A DNA stretch of 64,000 nucleotides. It comes from Phellopilus nigrolimitatus. Its lineage: Eukaryota > Basidiomycota > Agaricomycetes > Hymenochaetales > Hymenochaetaceae. The position numbers were made by a program, and so were the translations under genes. A model generated the notes under the pieces. It had not been told where the DNA came from and made no database searches. It saw nothing but the letters and a program-made list of their open reading frames with translations. The stretch spans positions 1 through 64,000 of the forward strand of contig JAJOHG010000057.1 of the NCBI GenBank assembly GCA_021029095.1. The letters are read 5' to 3'. This document shows positions 11,542 to 23,410 of the stretch, piece by piece; position 1 is the stretch's first letter; each line of letters begins with the position of its first letter.

Positions 11542-11603
11542 TCAATCAATTTGAACTAAAAGAAAATGAAAGGAAGAGAAGGCACGACGACCGCCGACAT
11601 TCC

Positions 11604-14600
11604 TCACAAACACCAGCCAACCGCAACACCCACGTCGCGCACGCCACGCACCTCCGCGAGGCCGAGCGCAAACAACAGGCACTCCCGCTCGCGGTTGCTT
11701 CGGCCTTGAAGTCGGCATGCACGCGCGAGGAGGTACCATGCCTCCGCGCCATCCCAGCCTGCGCCGCGAGTGAGGGCCTCGAGCATCCCCGCAGCAAGGT
11801 CCACCGCGCCTGGCGCACGCGAACGCAGGTACAGCCCGCAGAGATGTACAGTCGCGGGCACGTCATCCGGTGCAATGAAGAGTGCCTTGTGAAACGCCTC
11901 GATTGCATTGCCTTCCTCGCCGAGCGTGGAGAAGTACAGCCCAAGCTACGCAATGTCATCATGGATATACTCGTTAGCTCTACGCGAATAGTGTCAACGG
12001 TGAAGTACGCACTTGCACCCAAACAGCCTCATTCTCTTCGTCGAGCGTCTCGGCCTCCTGGATAGCGCCGCGTGTCTGGTCGAGCTTCTCCAGCCGTCTA
12101 AACGTCGCAGCCGACATCAGCCAGAGATCACTGAGTAGCCTGCGTTCGCGTGCATTTCGGTTATCATGCGAAGATTCGGTCGCGGATGTGGGAAGCGGTG
12201 GAAGCGGCGAGGACGGCGCGGTGGGCGATCCCCCGCGGACTTTCTCTGAAACCCGCGAGCGCGAGCTGAACGATATCCGTCTTCGCGAATGAATGGAAGA
12301 AGCCTGATACGGGCCCGCGCGCACCAGAACGGCATGTAGATCTAAGGATGGCAAAACAAAACAGAATAAACATTTTTATCAACATTCAAGCTGGTTTTCC
12401 CACTGTCTCAAAACGCACCTGGGGCAGAGACGGAACGATGCAGACTCAGGCTGCTCCGCGCGACGCCGTTCCCAATCTTCTTCGAGATCGTATTGATGCG
12501 TGCCTGGTGCTTGTGCACCTGGTTCTTGAGCATCTGCTGCACGCGCTTCCCCTTCTTGTCACGATCGGGAGAGCCAGTTGACTCGCCTGACATCCGTCTC
12601 TTCTCCTTGCTACTTCTACGCACAGACGTGGGAACAGATGAGCCGGGCCCAATCGTGTCGCTGGCCTCAGCCGGCCGATCAAGCGATGAGCGAGCTGGAG
12701 AGCGGATGGTTGTGGCGTCCAGAGAGGACGAGGGCGCGTGGGAAGGTGCATTCGAAATGGGGAGAGCGGATGACCCATCTGCCATATCACCATGGACCTG
12801 CGACGAGTCATTCGGGTCAGTGTCAAAGAACGCAGGACTCGACGTGAGCCGCGTGTCGATCGACGGCCTCCCTGAGCCTGTTAACTCCAATTAATTAGTC
12901 GAGGAAATCGGGGTAAATAAAAATGCGACTCACGGGCCTGCGCAAAAGTGTCCCGCCGCTGCGAGTACCACTCGAAGACCTCAAGCCAGCACGCTTCGAC
13001 GCCCTCGGCGCCCTCGACGCGCTCCGTGAGCGCGATCTGCGTCATGCGCAGCTGCAGCGCATGATCAAACAGTTCGCGCGTTGTAGCGCGCGGGTGATCC
13101 GGCACGCGCAGCAAGAGGTCCGCGGCGGGTGGAAGGCACCGCGCGGCAGAGTCAATAAGTGTGGGCGACGGATCCGCGGACCCGTTCGCGTCCTTTTTCG
13201 CGTCCTTCGCGCTCGCGATGGGCGTCTGATCGCCATCTTCGTGCCCGTATCCGAAGTCTCTGGGCACGATGCCATCTTCCCGAAGCTCGTCTGCGTGCGT
13301 ACGCAGTTCGACGTCTTCCGAGACCTCAATTGCGGCCTCGAGCACTCCCTTTGCCTTCTTCCACTCGCCCAGTTTTGCCTCGAGGAGCGCGAGCAAATGC
13401 CAGTGGCGGACCTCCCTCGGCTCAGCCTCGACAGCGCGCCTGCATAGCTCGATCGCCCTTTCGAGGTTACGCTCTGGGATCGGTTGCGAGAGCGCGAGGG
13501 CGGCGTGAAAGCAAGCAGACGGTGTCGGGTTGCGCTCGACCGAACGGAGCAACAGATCGACAGACTTTGACAGCAAAGCCCCGCGCTCACCTGGTTCCTG
13601 CCCTGCAAAGTAATTTAGGTCCGAAGGGGCGACAAAAAAGAACGCCTATACACTTACCTCTGATTGCCAAGACGAATTTGCAGATCCCGTCTGCGAGGTC
13701 GACGCTCGCCACAAGCTCATCATTCACGTTCCCGAGGCGGTCGCGTACGCGCGCGACGAGCGCGTCCGCCTCGCGCGCCTCACGTACACCGCCGCAGGGG
13801 ATGCGGCACAGCATGCGCGCGCCTTGCACAAGGGTATCGACCCACAGCGTGTCGCGCTCGGTCATACCCTCGTCGTGCGTGTCCTCACCCTGTGCGTCGA
13901 GCGCGCCCGTCTCACGCGCTTTCTGCACAACCTGCACGTACAGCCGCACGACGCGCACCGCGAGCGTATGATCGCCCGAAACGTGCAACAGCCGTGCCAT
14001 GTGCCGCAAGATACGCGGCGAGTTGAACGTCAGGCGCGTCGCCCACCACAGGATGTCGAGGACCCAGCTGCTCTGGTCTCCTACGGACCCGCCAGCCTCC
14101 CAGGCCGCGACGCACAAGTCGGCGAATTCCTCAACCGGCGTGTTGCGCTCGCCCGCGCTTGGGAAGCGGGTCGAAGCGCTGAGGATCGCGCGGTACTCAA
14201 GCACGACGCTGCGCATCTCGGCCGACCATGCAGCAGGCCGAAGCTTGACGAGCGCGCGCAGATACAACGCGCACACTGTCGAACGGTGCGCAGGCTGGAA
14301 CGTCGGGGGCCAGTGTACACTGTGTGCGGCGTACGTGCGGAAGACGGACAGAGTTTTCTCGGCGGGCCAGTGCTGCGCAGACAGTACTATGGAGCGCCAG
14401 AGGAGGCATTCGGCCCAGTGCCAGAGTTCGCGGTACTTGGTGAATGACTCGAAGCTTGTGCGCCCGGGTTGGGCTGGTAGGGCTTTGGGGATTGCGAAAG
14501 TTCGCAAAAGGGAGAGTCCTTTGTCATAAGATGCAAGCGCTTTGGAGGGGGAATTTGGCGCTGTACGTTCCTGGGCCATGCCTAAAGTAATTTGTACAAC

Positions 14601-15273
14601 ATGTTTATAATGAAAGCGACTAGACGTACCTTTTAAACAGGCACTCCGGAGGGCCTCCATGAAGAGCCACGCGCTCCCATCTTCCACATCTACTGGTGCT
14701 GCCGGTACGGAAGGTATCGACATCTTCTCTGCCTTTTCGTCTGCAGGCGTAACGAGGAGAGTGGGGCATGTCAGAGGCAGCGCGTCAGCGAACGCGACTC
14801 CCGCGACGTGTTCCAAGCACTCAGAGGGCCGGTCTAGGGCGAATGCGAAGAACGCCATGGCCTGCTTCACGAACTCATCAGACGAGCTCAGTTGCTGTAA
14901 CAATTCGTAGGCCTTTTGCGCATCTTCTCGTCTCTCCTCGAGCAAAACGCACTCATGCCCGAGCGCAAACGGGTCTTCCTCATTACCTAGCTCTTTCGAG
15001 GGCGGGTTCGTCGAGGCAAGCAGCAAAGATAGGAAGTGCGTTTGAGAAGCAGCTTCCGGTACGTCTTTGTTTTCCTTCAGGACAAAATAAATCGTAATAT
15101 AATCAAACTGAAGTACCTGCGTGTTTTGAGTGTTTCTTGGCTTTTCTGAAGAGCTCCGACCACGACAGAGGTGAGCCGTTTGGTGTCCTCGCTGGCGCCG
15201 GGGACGTCCACTGTCCAGCCAACAGCGCGGCATGCACCTGCGTCCGGTAGTGAGTGTCCTTCAAGTCCGCCAT
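11604..15273 (-). CDS. TPR protein of the TTC7/YPP1 type (plasma-membrane PI4-kinase complex)
   Basis: A long multi-exon gene starting with ATG at 15273 (MADLKDTHYRTQVHAALLAG). Helical repeats run through the protein: EDAQKAYELLQQLSSSDEF, then ALASYDKGLSLLRTFAIPK, then ERNLERAIELCRRAVEAEPR and VRHWHLLALLEAKLGEWKKA, and at the end GAEAWYLLARACRLQGRSN. A serine-rich, likely disordered insert (SSKEKRRMSGESTGSPDRD) lies at 12408-12890, before the last repeats. This layout, an N-terminal helical part followed by TPRs split by a disordered loop, matches fungal YPP1 and animal TTC7. These act with EFR3 to place phosphatidylinositol 4-kinase at the plasma membrane. The identification rests on general architecture, not a signature motif. 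The GC content is higher than in the duplicated region to the right. The frame ends at 11604 (VAVGWCL). Confidence 0.6.
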
Positions 15274-15795
15274 TGACGACTTAGGGATGCGTTGGCTCGA
15301 CAAAATGACAGCATGAGTGCATCGGCAAGAATGCAAGAGCACTAGACGTGACTGTGACTGCTCGAGTGCTAGAATTCAAATCACAGTGACTAGTGACCAT
15401 AAAGTCTATGATACATTGATACATACATATATACATATGTTTTGAGGTCTACACTCTAATCATTAAGCATAATTTGATGAAGGACCGGAAGCTTAGCAGA
15501 CATTGAGTTAGAGTCTGTATCTCAAAAAATATCTCGTCTTGTATCTCACCGTTTAGACTGATTTTATTAGCCTAAGAGTATTACATGACAAAGAGTAACC
15601 TATATATAGGGCTCTGTGACATATATCATATCCTGACTTATGCAAATACAGCGGTGACGGCCCTCGTATTGGAAAGGTCCGGCCTCTCAACAAGTACTTC
15701 AGGCGGCCCGAGCCTTTACATTTTGGGGGCTAAATTGTCGTGCATATCTGAAAATGGCAGGAATTGGACTCTACCACTGACCGACGCCCGCCACG
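15274..15795. promoter_or_regulatory. divergent intergenic region
   Basis: About 520 bases separate the start of the TPR gene (minus) from the start of the C2H2 gene (plus), so promoters of both should lie here. The stretch is AT-rich with TATATATAG-like words near 15600. No further sites are claimed. Confidence 0.45.
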
Positions 15796-16995
15796 ATGTC
15801 GCAGAGCCGACATGTGAGCGCCTCGCCGTCGTTCAGCGCCCGCTCCCCATCTCCGTACTTCTCTCCCGTCGCCAGTGCCGAACACGCCGTCTGGGACTCG
15901 TCTTTCGACGTCGACGCGTCGGCCTCGCGTCCTGTTTCCCCGTTGCTGTCCGACGGCCAGGTCGCCGACTACGAGGCCGACAGCGTCACCTGCCTTTGGG
16001 AAAATTGCGGCCTGCCATTCTCACACCTGCAGACGCTCATCGACCATATCCACAATGGTGAGCAGCCGTGTCTGTATACCCAACTGAATCCATTCTTAAA
16101 CAATAAATAAACAAAAAGAACACATCGGGATGAACAAGTCGACATACACCTGCGAATGGGCAACCTGCACCCGACGCGGGATCCAGCAGGCCTCGCGCTT
16201 CGCCCTCATCTCGCACATCCGCGCGCACACCGGCGAGAAGCCGTTCACCTGCCCGCTCCCCGAGTGTGACAAGTCCTTCACCCGCTCCGACGCCATGGCG
16301 AAGCACATGCGCCTCCAGCACAATATATCGCCACCCCTTCCCGGTAGAGGCGGTGCCCGCAAGCGCAAGCGCGATGACAGCAACGATGCTGATGGCACTC
16401 CGGGTCCTCCTGCGCCGCCGCTCAAGGTTGAGGGGCTCACTCCAACAGACCTATCCGCAGGCGCGGCCGTATGGGCCGAGTTCGAAGACGCGACGCCCCC
16501 CATTGATGAGCGCGCTGATTACATCCGCGCACGCAGTATGAGCCCGGGTGGAGCGAGCACGGCGTCTACTGGTGACGGCGAGCGAGGCGGCGGCATTGAC
16601 GGACTGCCCGATCACTTGCTGCAGCGCCTAGACCCCCAGACGGGGACGATCCTTGGGCGTTCGCCCGCGATGGTGCGGTACCTGCTCATGAAGGCCAAGC
16701 ACCGTTTCGTGCTAGAGCAGCATGAGAGCTTGCTCGAGGAGCTACGTGTTGTGCGCAACGAGGAGCGTCGCGCCCGCGAGCAGAAGGAGGAGGTACTCGA
16801 CGACGTCTTGAGATCCTATTTGGGGTTCGTGTTTCTTCTCTTTTTTTTCGGATTTGCGTCCGACTGATTTATTGCAGCCCGCAGGCTGAGTTTCTTATTG
16901 TGCAGCCGCAAATGCAGTACGTGAACGCACCACCACTACAGCCCGGTGTCTCCTCTACGATGGACTCATACGTGGAAGGAATGAACGGTTCTTGA
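15796..16995 (+). CDS. C2H2 zinc-finger protein, similar to INO80-associated Iec1
   Basis: Begins MSQSRHVSASPSFSARSP, with a Ser/Pro-rich N-terminus. The first finger-like unit CLWENCGLPFSHLQTLIDHI is followed by an intron (about 16057-16121). Next come YTCEWATCTRRGIQQASRFA..LISHIRAH, the linker TGEKPF, and CPLPECDKSFTRSDAMAKHM..RLQH. A basic patch GGARKRKRDDS, an acidic middle part and a helical stretch ELRVVRNEERRAREQKEEV follow. A last intron (about 16826-16877) leads to a short exon ending at 16995. Linked C2H2 fingers of this form bind DNA or act inside chromatin complexes. The CxWxxC, then CEW..C, then TGEKPF pattern resembles fission-yeast Iec1, a subunit of the INO80 chromatin remodeller. 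That assignment is from memory of the family pattern and is moderate; 'C2H2 nuclear protein' is certain. Confidence 0.75.
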
Positions 16996-17161
16996 CATTT
17001 TTTTCAAACACTCTTGGGCATGTTGTACTATTGGCAATACATGTATATCTTGTAATAATTTAAATTTTAATGCAGTTTCAGAAAGATCACGTTCATAAAA
17101 CTTACGTAAACACCGTGGCTTCAGATCTGCGGACTCAATCACTTGCTTACCGTCAACCATA

Positions 17162-18080
17162 ATGAGTTCGCCTTTCGAGCAAAGCCCAATGAGCACGTAC
17201 CCGGCCCCGTCATCCGGACCATCGACGCCCTCGCTCGGTGGAGGCGGGGCGCGCAGTAAAGCGGCGGGCACGAAAAAAGGCCGCAAGTCCCGGGGAGCGA
17301 GCATCGCGCCATCTGCCGCTTCGCCCGACCTGCAAGCCGGCACTGGGTCGACCATCCAGTGGGCGACACCCATCCAGACGTCCGCCCCCGACGCATCGTC
17401 TGTAGTCAAGGTGAATGCGGCCGTAGGAGGAACTGGCGAGCCCGCCGTTGTCCCGGAGAGGCCCCTGCCTTCGGGGTCTGGCCGCACTGGGGCAGGTGCC
17501 ACGGGCCAGGCTGCTGCTGGTGTGGGTGCAGATGATGACGGGGAGGGAGAGGAGGACCTGTTGCCAGACATGGCAGATGATGACTACTCTGCACAATTGT
17601 CCTGGCAGAGCCAGTCCAAAGATAACCTGAAGTGTGTGCCACTTCTCGCTGCTATTTATCTTCGAGCTGAATGTTGGCGGGCAGGGTGTTGATGGATAAC
17701 TTCTCTGCTGAGCAGTATGATCGGTACGAGGCATACAGGCGGAACGCGTTACCGAAGCAGGCGGTGCGACGAGTCAGTACTAGTTTGCGCTATGTTATTA
17801 TGTTACAATTTCGCTCATGTACAGGTCCGCTTTGAAACAGGTTATCCAGCAGACACTCGGGCAGCAAGTATCCACCCCCGTTGCGCAAGTCGTCGCCGGG
17901 TTTGGAAAGGTCTTCGTTGGTGAGATCGTCGAGAAGGCGCGCAGGGTGCAGCAAAGTAGGGGAGAGTCCGGACCATTGTCGCCAGACCACTTGCGCGAGG
18001 CTTATCGCGAGTACCAGGACGAGGCAGGGCGTGTCGGCGCGGCGAGGCCTGTCAGAGGAAAAAAGCTGTTCGTCCGTTGA
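17162..18080 (+). CDS. TAF11: TFIID subunit TAF11 (histone-fold protein)
   Basis: Component of the general transcription factor TFIID, where TAF11 pairs with TAF13 through a histone fold. The long N-terminal part (MSSPFEQSPMSTYPAPSSGP on) is low-complexity and ends in the acidic block DDDGEGEEDLLPDMADDDYS. After an intron the histone fold starts with VLMDNFSAEQYDRYEAYRR..NALPK. A second intron (about 17772-17840) joins VRR to VIQQTLGQQVSTPVAQVVAG..FGKVFVGEIVEKARRVQ, and the tail ends LFVR. The order NFS.EQ..RYE..RR, then helix 2 and GE.VE.AR, is the TAFII28 signature. The acidic region in front is usual for the family. Located head to tail with the C2H2 gene, with only 166 bases between stop and start. 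Confidence 0.9.
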
Positions 18081-18157
18081 ATTTTATTCTCAGTATGTCT
18101 TATATTATATCACTCCATGTATTTTGTATTATTCAACCTTTCTCAAGGAACTGCTCT

Positions 18158-20632
18158 TTACACGTTCTTGGCCTTGTCCGTATACCCGTAGAGGTGCTTC
18201 AGCTCGTCGCACGTCACGTATACACCATCATCTAGCTGCACCTGTGTCGCTGTCGCAAACGCCGCGGGGCACGCCCAGGGGATCGTAGGTGTCGCGAACG
18301 GCAGGTTCGAGTTGGTCGGCGTCGGCGCCAGGCTGTCGGTGACCTTATCCTGCCCCAGTCTCTGCTGCTCTCTGTCGTCGTTCTCACTTTGCACACTCTT
18401 CCCCTTCGCCTTAGGGCCTGCATTCGGTGCCTGCATCAGCGCCGCGGTCTGGTCGTAGTAATAGTACGGTGCGGTCAGGTAGCTATCGTCCGCGCGTTTC
18501 AGGAACGCCGCGTACTTCCCGTCTGCGTCGCCGTACGCTGCCGCAATGGCCGCGACGTGCGGGAAGATGTCCGATACATCCTCCTTGCCTGGATTCTGTC
18601 GTAGCGTGAAGTCAAGCGCGTCCTTGATTGTCGCGCCGTACTTCGATTTGGCCGTCCAAAAGTTCAACCCAAGCTGGTCTCCAAGCTTAGCGTTTGTCTG
18701 GGGCCGAGCGCGCTAAGCAAGGTTAAGCCCATTATATGGAGTAAAGGGACTCACGATCATGGCTTCCAGATTGAAGCAGCGGTAGTGGTACGGCCGCGTG
18801 CGGACGGCCTCGAAGGGTTGCTCTCCTGACGCTGCAATCTGGTCCTGGAACTGCTTCTTGAAATACGCGTTGAGCGCAGCTGCTGCGTCATCCTGGTTCT
18901 GGATGAGGATGTTCATCGCCGCGAGCTGGTTCGTGGCAAACGAGCCATGATTGCTGGAGTACAAGGAATCCGTTAGGAAACCAAAAGCTAAAAAAGGAGC
19001 GAACAGAGAACCCACTTTGGTGCAGAAAGCGCCGTTTGGCCGATAGAGCTCGATTGGAGCCACTTCACGTACTGCTGAGTCCATGCGACCATCTGCGCGT
19101 CAAGTGTGCTCGTCCATGCGGACGTGCCCGCCGCACGCATGATTTGGATGGCGTTCGCGATCTTGACCATCCCGCGGAGATCGATCACACCGAGAAATTC
19201 ACCGACCTGTTGACCTGGGCCACGGATGACCTGCCCATATGCGACCCGCGGATGCATTCCGGTTTTGTCGTCGAGGAAGAAGCCCTGCATGAACTGCACG
19301 GCGGTCTGCGCGGTGTCGGAAGTACCGGAGAGCACGGACGCAACCACATTCCACAGCACGGACTGCGTGACATCGACGATGGCAATCACGCCATTCAAGA
19401 GGCGCACGTCTGGGTTGAGCTGCCCGTCCTTAGTGACGTACTTGCATGTCGTCCACGCTGTGATTTTCGAGAAGTACGTTCAGATGAAAATGCGCATAGA
19501 AAGGGAGACTTACTGGCGCTGGGAGGCATGCTCTTCGATGGCGACGGCGTGCAATCTGAATCCGACCCGCCTGCGGTCGTCTTCGACGGCGGCGCCTGAT
19601 GTGTGGCCTGTCCCTTCGGCGCGCTCGTCGTCTTGGGGTCGGGCTGCGCCTTCTGCGTGTTTCTGGCATTTTCCGCTGCAGCAGCGCTCCCGCCCGCCAC
19701 GTTGTCGGACGTAGACGACGGTTGGGTATCCGGCACACCAGTAGGCAACGTAATGGAGGTCACGTCTGGAATATCTCTCTGGGAAAGGTTAAGCTGGAGT
19801 GTGTCTCCGGGCGCGACGAGGACTGCGCGTTTTCGGGACGCGGGTGCATGTGCGAAACGCCTGACGCGCCTAATCATCCTGCGGTGCGCTGCCGGTAGTG
19901 ATTCTGTGGCTGGCGCGGATGAGGGTAGATCTGGCAGCGGCGGTACGTCGTCGTCGTCATCATCGTCGTCGTCGTCGTCTCCTGCGTTCTCATCCCCAGT
20001 ATTCTCCCCTGCATCTCCGTCTCCGTCGCTATCGCCAGCGCCAGCATCATCGTCTCCGTAATCCGACGCGTCGTCGCTGTCGCCACTCGAGTCTGTATCA
20101 GAATTCCCCTCTCCGTCGGAGTTGGTTCTGTTCCCGCCTGTGGTGAGATGTGTGCGTGGGCCTGTGCACCAGTTGCAATCTGGCCAGTGACTATTTCTTT
20201 ATTAACATCCTTATTCAATTCGTTTCAAGGTTCACGTCAAGCGACTCACTAGGGCGCCCAACTCAGATAGTCGAGCTTGTCCCCGTTCGGCGGGAGTACT
20301 GTGGAGTCCCCGAATACCGCTGGGAGTGCAATAAGTGCAAAGGGGCAATCAGCCAGTCAGCCGCGACGGCCGGCCAGAAGGAAGGAGAAGGGATACATAC
20401 TCCAAGGCCCCTGACTCGCACTCGACTTGGCGTATTCAGAGATCTTTTTCTGTGCTTCGGGCAAGCCGCTCTTTTGCAACACGAAGGACGGGTTCACCCA
20501 GTCGTTGCCGTCCGCTGGAAGCGCAAGCATGATTCAGATGGGTAACAGTTTTACGCAATTCTAGGTGAAGAGCTTACCGGCGACTCCCTGCATGTAGACG
20601 GCGAGGAGGGCGACAGCGGTGAAGGTGCGCAT
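18158..20632 (-). CDS. secreted protein with alginate-lyase-type domain (polysaccharide lyase-like)
   Basis: Starts at 20632 with a signal peptide (MRTFTAVALLAVYMQGVA). Further exons give DWVNPSFVLQKSGLPEAQKK, then STVLPPNGDKLDYLSWAPY joined by splicing to HWPDCNWC, then a long Asp/Ser/Thr-rich insert (about 19470-20150). The catalytic (alpha/alpha) toroid part follows: TKDGQLNPDVRLLNG, MHPRVAYGQVIRGPGQQVGE, NHGSFATNQLAAMNI, RTRPYHYRCFNLEAM, FPHVAAIAAAYGD, ending at 18158. The elements APY.WPDC.WC, NPDVR.LN and NHGS place it in the alginate_lyase domain family, whose NH pair helps hold or deprotonate the uronate. The true substrate in mushrooms is unknown. The large acidic, low-complexity insert is unusual; a copy of just this insert exon occurs at 44466-44986. 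Transcribed toward TAF11, with the two stops 78 bases apart. Confidence 0.8.
19545..20146 (-). repeat. source segment of the copy at 44466-44986
   Basis: The low-complexity exon of the alginate-lyase gene. Its sequence reappears at 44466-44986 with a few base changes and a shortened Asp-coding tract. In this parental copy the acidic tract (GAD-like codons, about 19945-20060) is longer. Confidence 0.85.
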
Positions 20633-21358
20633 TTTATCAGAGACGGTAATATGGAGAAATTATTAGGAGCCAGCTCCGAGATTACAGTGGGTGGGCGAAG
20701 GAAATAAAGAGGCAGGAGATGGTTTCAGAATGCGCCTTGGGATTTTATACCCAGCCCGCAAGGCTTTGGGCCAAAGGCTGGTATTTGGATTCACACCAAC
20801 CGACTTTTTTCTATCGCGTCATGGTCTGGAACTCGTGCGGACTCGTCAGCCACGCGAGAGTTTGTCCAAGCTGAACAGGCCTTAAATGCTATGTAATTTA
20901 TAGTGTTTTCCAATTCCTAAAGCTCTAGGGTTATGACACTGCTAGTTCTTGCGGGTTACCGAGGTCGACCCGTCGATTTTCTATGACATACCCGAATGAA
21001 CTGCGATTCACAAGGCAGAGGGTAGAAAAGATTTTGTTCAAGCCTGGGAAAAAACTTGAGACTTGGCAAGGTATGTGGAAAGTATTGCTGCTCTCTAGAT
21101 GTAATGTCTAAGATACATCGGCGCTCTTGCTTTCAAGCAAAAGAATCATTTTTTGGCTTCCTTCGAACTCTTAACGACCAGACAAATCGCACAGATGAAT
21201 TGCCTAATTTCATTTTCCATTACTGGGGCCCAGTAGCTTCTTCATGATTGTGCCAATTGCTCATCTTCAAAACCTACTATTTCTGATTTTGATAAGGACT
21301 CTTCCATAACATACAATTGTTGTTAAAGATACATATATGCTATCTACTACAGCGCGGT
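20633..21358. other. intergenic region
   Basis: Holds the promoter of the alginate-lyase gene (reading left) and the 3' side of the ADP-ribosylglycohydrolase gene. Only short, unconvincing frames (20691-20885, 21056-21247) are present. No repeat seen. Confidence 0.45.
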
Positions 21359-22692
21359 TCACACTAGCGCGTTCTCGGTGAGCTTTCCAAATACGCTCTC
21401 CAGAACATCTCTCCTCTGTAACGCCTCGAGCCAGCGCGCAGGTATCGCTTCTACGCCGTACAGCGCACCAGCAAGTTGGCCATATATTGCACAGACAGTG
21501 TCGACGTCAGAACCAAGGGGGAGGAGTTTGAGCATCCCCTTCAAGTCAAACAAATAACAAAAAGAGGGATGAACGCAAATATCAGTTGTGGTTGTAAGCC
21601 ATCTGCCATCTGAAGGTAGACTCCTACGAGGGAACTTACTGACCTCTTCAAAAGAGCTTGAGCTCCACAACGCCCAGAGTGCTGCCTCGTGCGAATGGAT
21701 GACGAATCCCGAAGTTTTTATTTCGTTTACAGTCTTCGTCTTCCATGAGCCCATACGCAGAGCCTGCACTTCTTTCGTGGTAAAGTCGAGCACGTCAGAC
21801 GAGACACCAGAGGGAACGTAAGTCGGACTCATAACAAATATCTTCCTTCGCTGTATTTCTTCAACAGATGTATCCGTGTCACTATTGAACGCGAAGAACC
21901 CTAACATCTGCGCCGTCGCCAGCCGACAAGATTCAAGACATAGCTGGGACGCATGCGTTACGCGGCTTTGCGCTTCAGACATCTCGAGGGCCACTGCGGG
22001 CTTGGCGTGAGAGAATACAGGAATGGGGGCAAGTCGCATAAGCGAGCCGTTGCCTGAGGATGAAGGTTCGCTTGAGCCGGAAAGCACAAGGCGAGACGTG
22101 CTACCGTGAAGAGCATCGGAGTAAACCGAGAGAGCATTACGGGTTGCGTTACCTGCAGAGGAAAAACCCAGCGTTTGACGCGATGTTCATGTTAAAATAA
22201 AAGAAGCGCAGCGCACCGATATCGAAGCAGTAACCAACAGCGGACATATATCCTACATGTATTTTAGACTGCTTAGAGCTCTTTTACTTGATTGGCAGAT
22301 CAAATCTCTGTGCATACCGTCCTCATACCACTTGACCATCTTCTTGGCCACATCCTCCCAGTTGAATGCTCCAAGATCATTCAGAGACTCGGCCAGACAG
22401 AGCGCCAAGCTGTATATCCATCAGCGAACCCAAACGCGACAAATTATCACATGAGCAGCAGCAAACACCTCGTATCGTCCGTCCACGTTCCCGCCCCCAT
22501 TCGAGAACGTCCAGGAGTGTTCGACTTCTCCATTTCGCCTGACACTGCGTACGACCCGCGCCTCTTGAATTCGTACGGCGCACCGAGCGCATCACCGACT
22601 GCGAGCCCATAAAGAGCGCCGCGAAATCGAGAGTTGAGTACAGCTCTCAGAGGAATCTGCTCCCGACCATGGGATTTTTCAGAGTGAGACAT
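21359..22692 (-). CDS. ADP-ribosylglycohydrolase family protein
   Basis: Hydrolase of the DraG/ARH family, which removes ADP-ribose from proteins or related conjugates using two magnesium ions. Start at 22692 (MSHSEKSHGREQIP). The first exon has FRGALYGLAVGDALGAPYEF and GAGTWTDDT, the TDDT acidic metal-binding motif. Middle exons give NWEDVAKKMVKWYEDG and SAVGYCFDIG. The last exon carries GNGSLMRLAPIPVFS (the GNG/GxxMR motif) and the second metal site LPLGSDVDTVCAIYGQLAGA..LYGVEAIP. All expected acidic residues are present and the length of about 390 residues fits the family. Reading direction is the same as the neighbouring alginate-lyase gene. The in vivo substrate cannot be told from sequence. 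Confidence 0.85.
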
Positions 22693-22774
22693 GATCGTGT
22701 CTTTGTAAGTAAAAAATTGATGATGAGATTTTAAAGCCTAGCAAAGAAGACGTCCATAATTCGGAGATGTCATA

Positions 22775-23042
22775 CAGGTGGGTGTAGAAAGTCTCCGGGA
22801 TCGACATGGACATCCGAAAAAGGAAATAAGCTGAAAAACTTGCAGTCATGTACATATCACGGCCTCTATCCTACTGTGCATGTTACGGAATCCAGGTGTG
22901 ATGTTTAAATATTTGATATACAGTTTTCAGACACTACAGTTTGTGCAAATTTTGAAGCAGAGTAAGTCGTTTTCAAGACTTTGTAACCTGTTTCCTTTTT
23001 CGGATGTCCATGTCGATCCCGGAGACTTTCTACACCCACCTG
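22775..23042. mobile_element. TA-flanked miniature inverted-repeat element 1
   Basis: A 268-base element with inverted repeats of about 52 bases: CAGGTGGGTGTAGAAAGTCT at the left and its reverse complement at the right, continuing through a GATCGACATGGACATCCG stretch. It is bounded by TA on each side (22773-22774 and 23043-23044), as Tc1/mariner-type elements are. No coding capacity. It shares the central TA with element 2. Confidence 0.8.
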
Positions 23043-23044
23043 TA

Positions 23045-23301
23045 CAGTTGGGTCAGAAAAGTCTTCGGCCCCCTAAAAAAGGAAGGTGGTCCTCGTCCGC
23101 GTCGTTCACACAAAAAAGGTCAAAAAATGTTGTGAAAGTATGCGAGCCTTTGCCCTAGATACATATGAGAAAGAAAAACTAAGTATATATATATATTGGA
23201 TGATTTGAGCTGACAGCGTACCATAGCGCGTCGTGCGCTACGCAGGCGGGAACTGCCTTCCCTTTTTAGGGGGAGGGCCGAAGACTTTTCTGACCCACCT
23301 G
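23045..23301. mobile_element. TA-flanked miniature inverted-repeat element 2
   Basis: A 257-base element starting CAGTTGGGTCAGAAAAGTCT and ending with the inverse of CAGGTGGGTCAGAAAAGTCT, with inverted repeats reaching into a GGCCCCCTAAAAAAGGAAG stretch. Flanking TA at 23043-23044 and 23302-23303. Terminal sequences resemble element 1 only over the first eight or so bases, so the two are related but different subfamilies. It ends about 110 bases upstream of the start of NTPase copy A. Confidence 0.8.
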
Positions 23302-23410
23302 TACATGTACATTCTAATTCCTGTCGGAGCTTGAATAAATAAGCTCTCGTAAACAGCCACGGCTGATCTACTTACTTCTGTGTTCTCTCCGATCCTTTTC
23401 TTTCATAACT
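23302..23410 (+). promoter_or_regulatory. conserved upstream block of NTPase copy A
   Basis: Contains GTCGGAGCTTGAATAAAT and TCTCCGATCCTTTTCTTT in front of ATGGCAGGTGC. The same two words, in the same order and distance, precede copies B (35758-35860, minus) and C (45001-45073). They are the likely core promoter and 5' leader of the family. Copy D has a different upstream sequence. Confidence 0.6.

Noticed and set aside
12923..14529. Several long plus-strand frames opposite the TPR gene
   Set aside because: High-GC antisense shadows, rich in Arg and Ala, in a region where the minus strand clearly encodes helical repeats.
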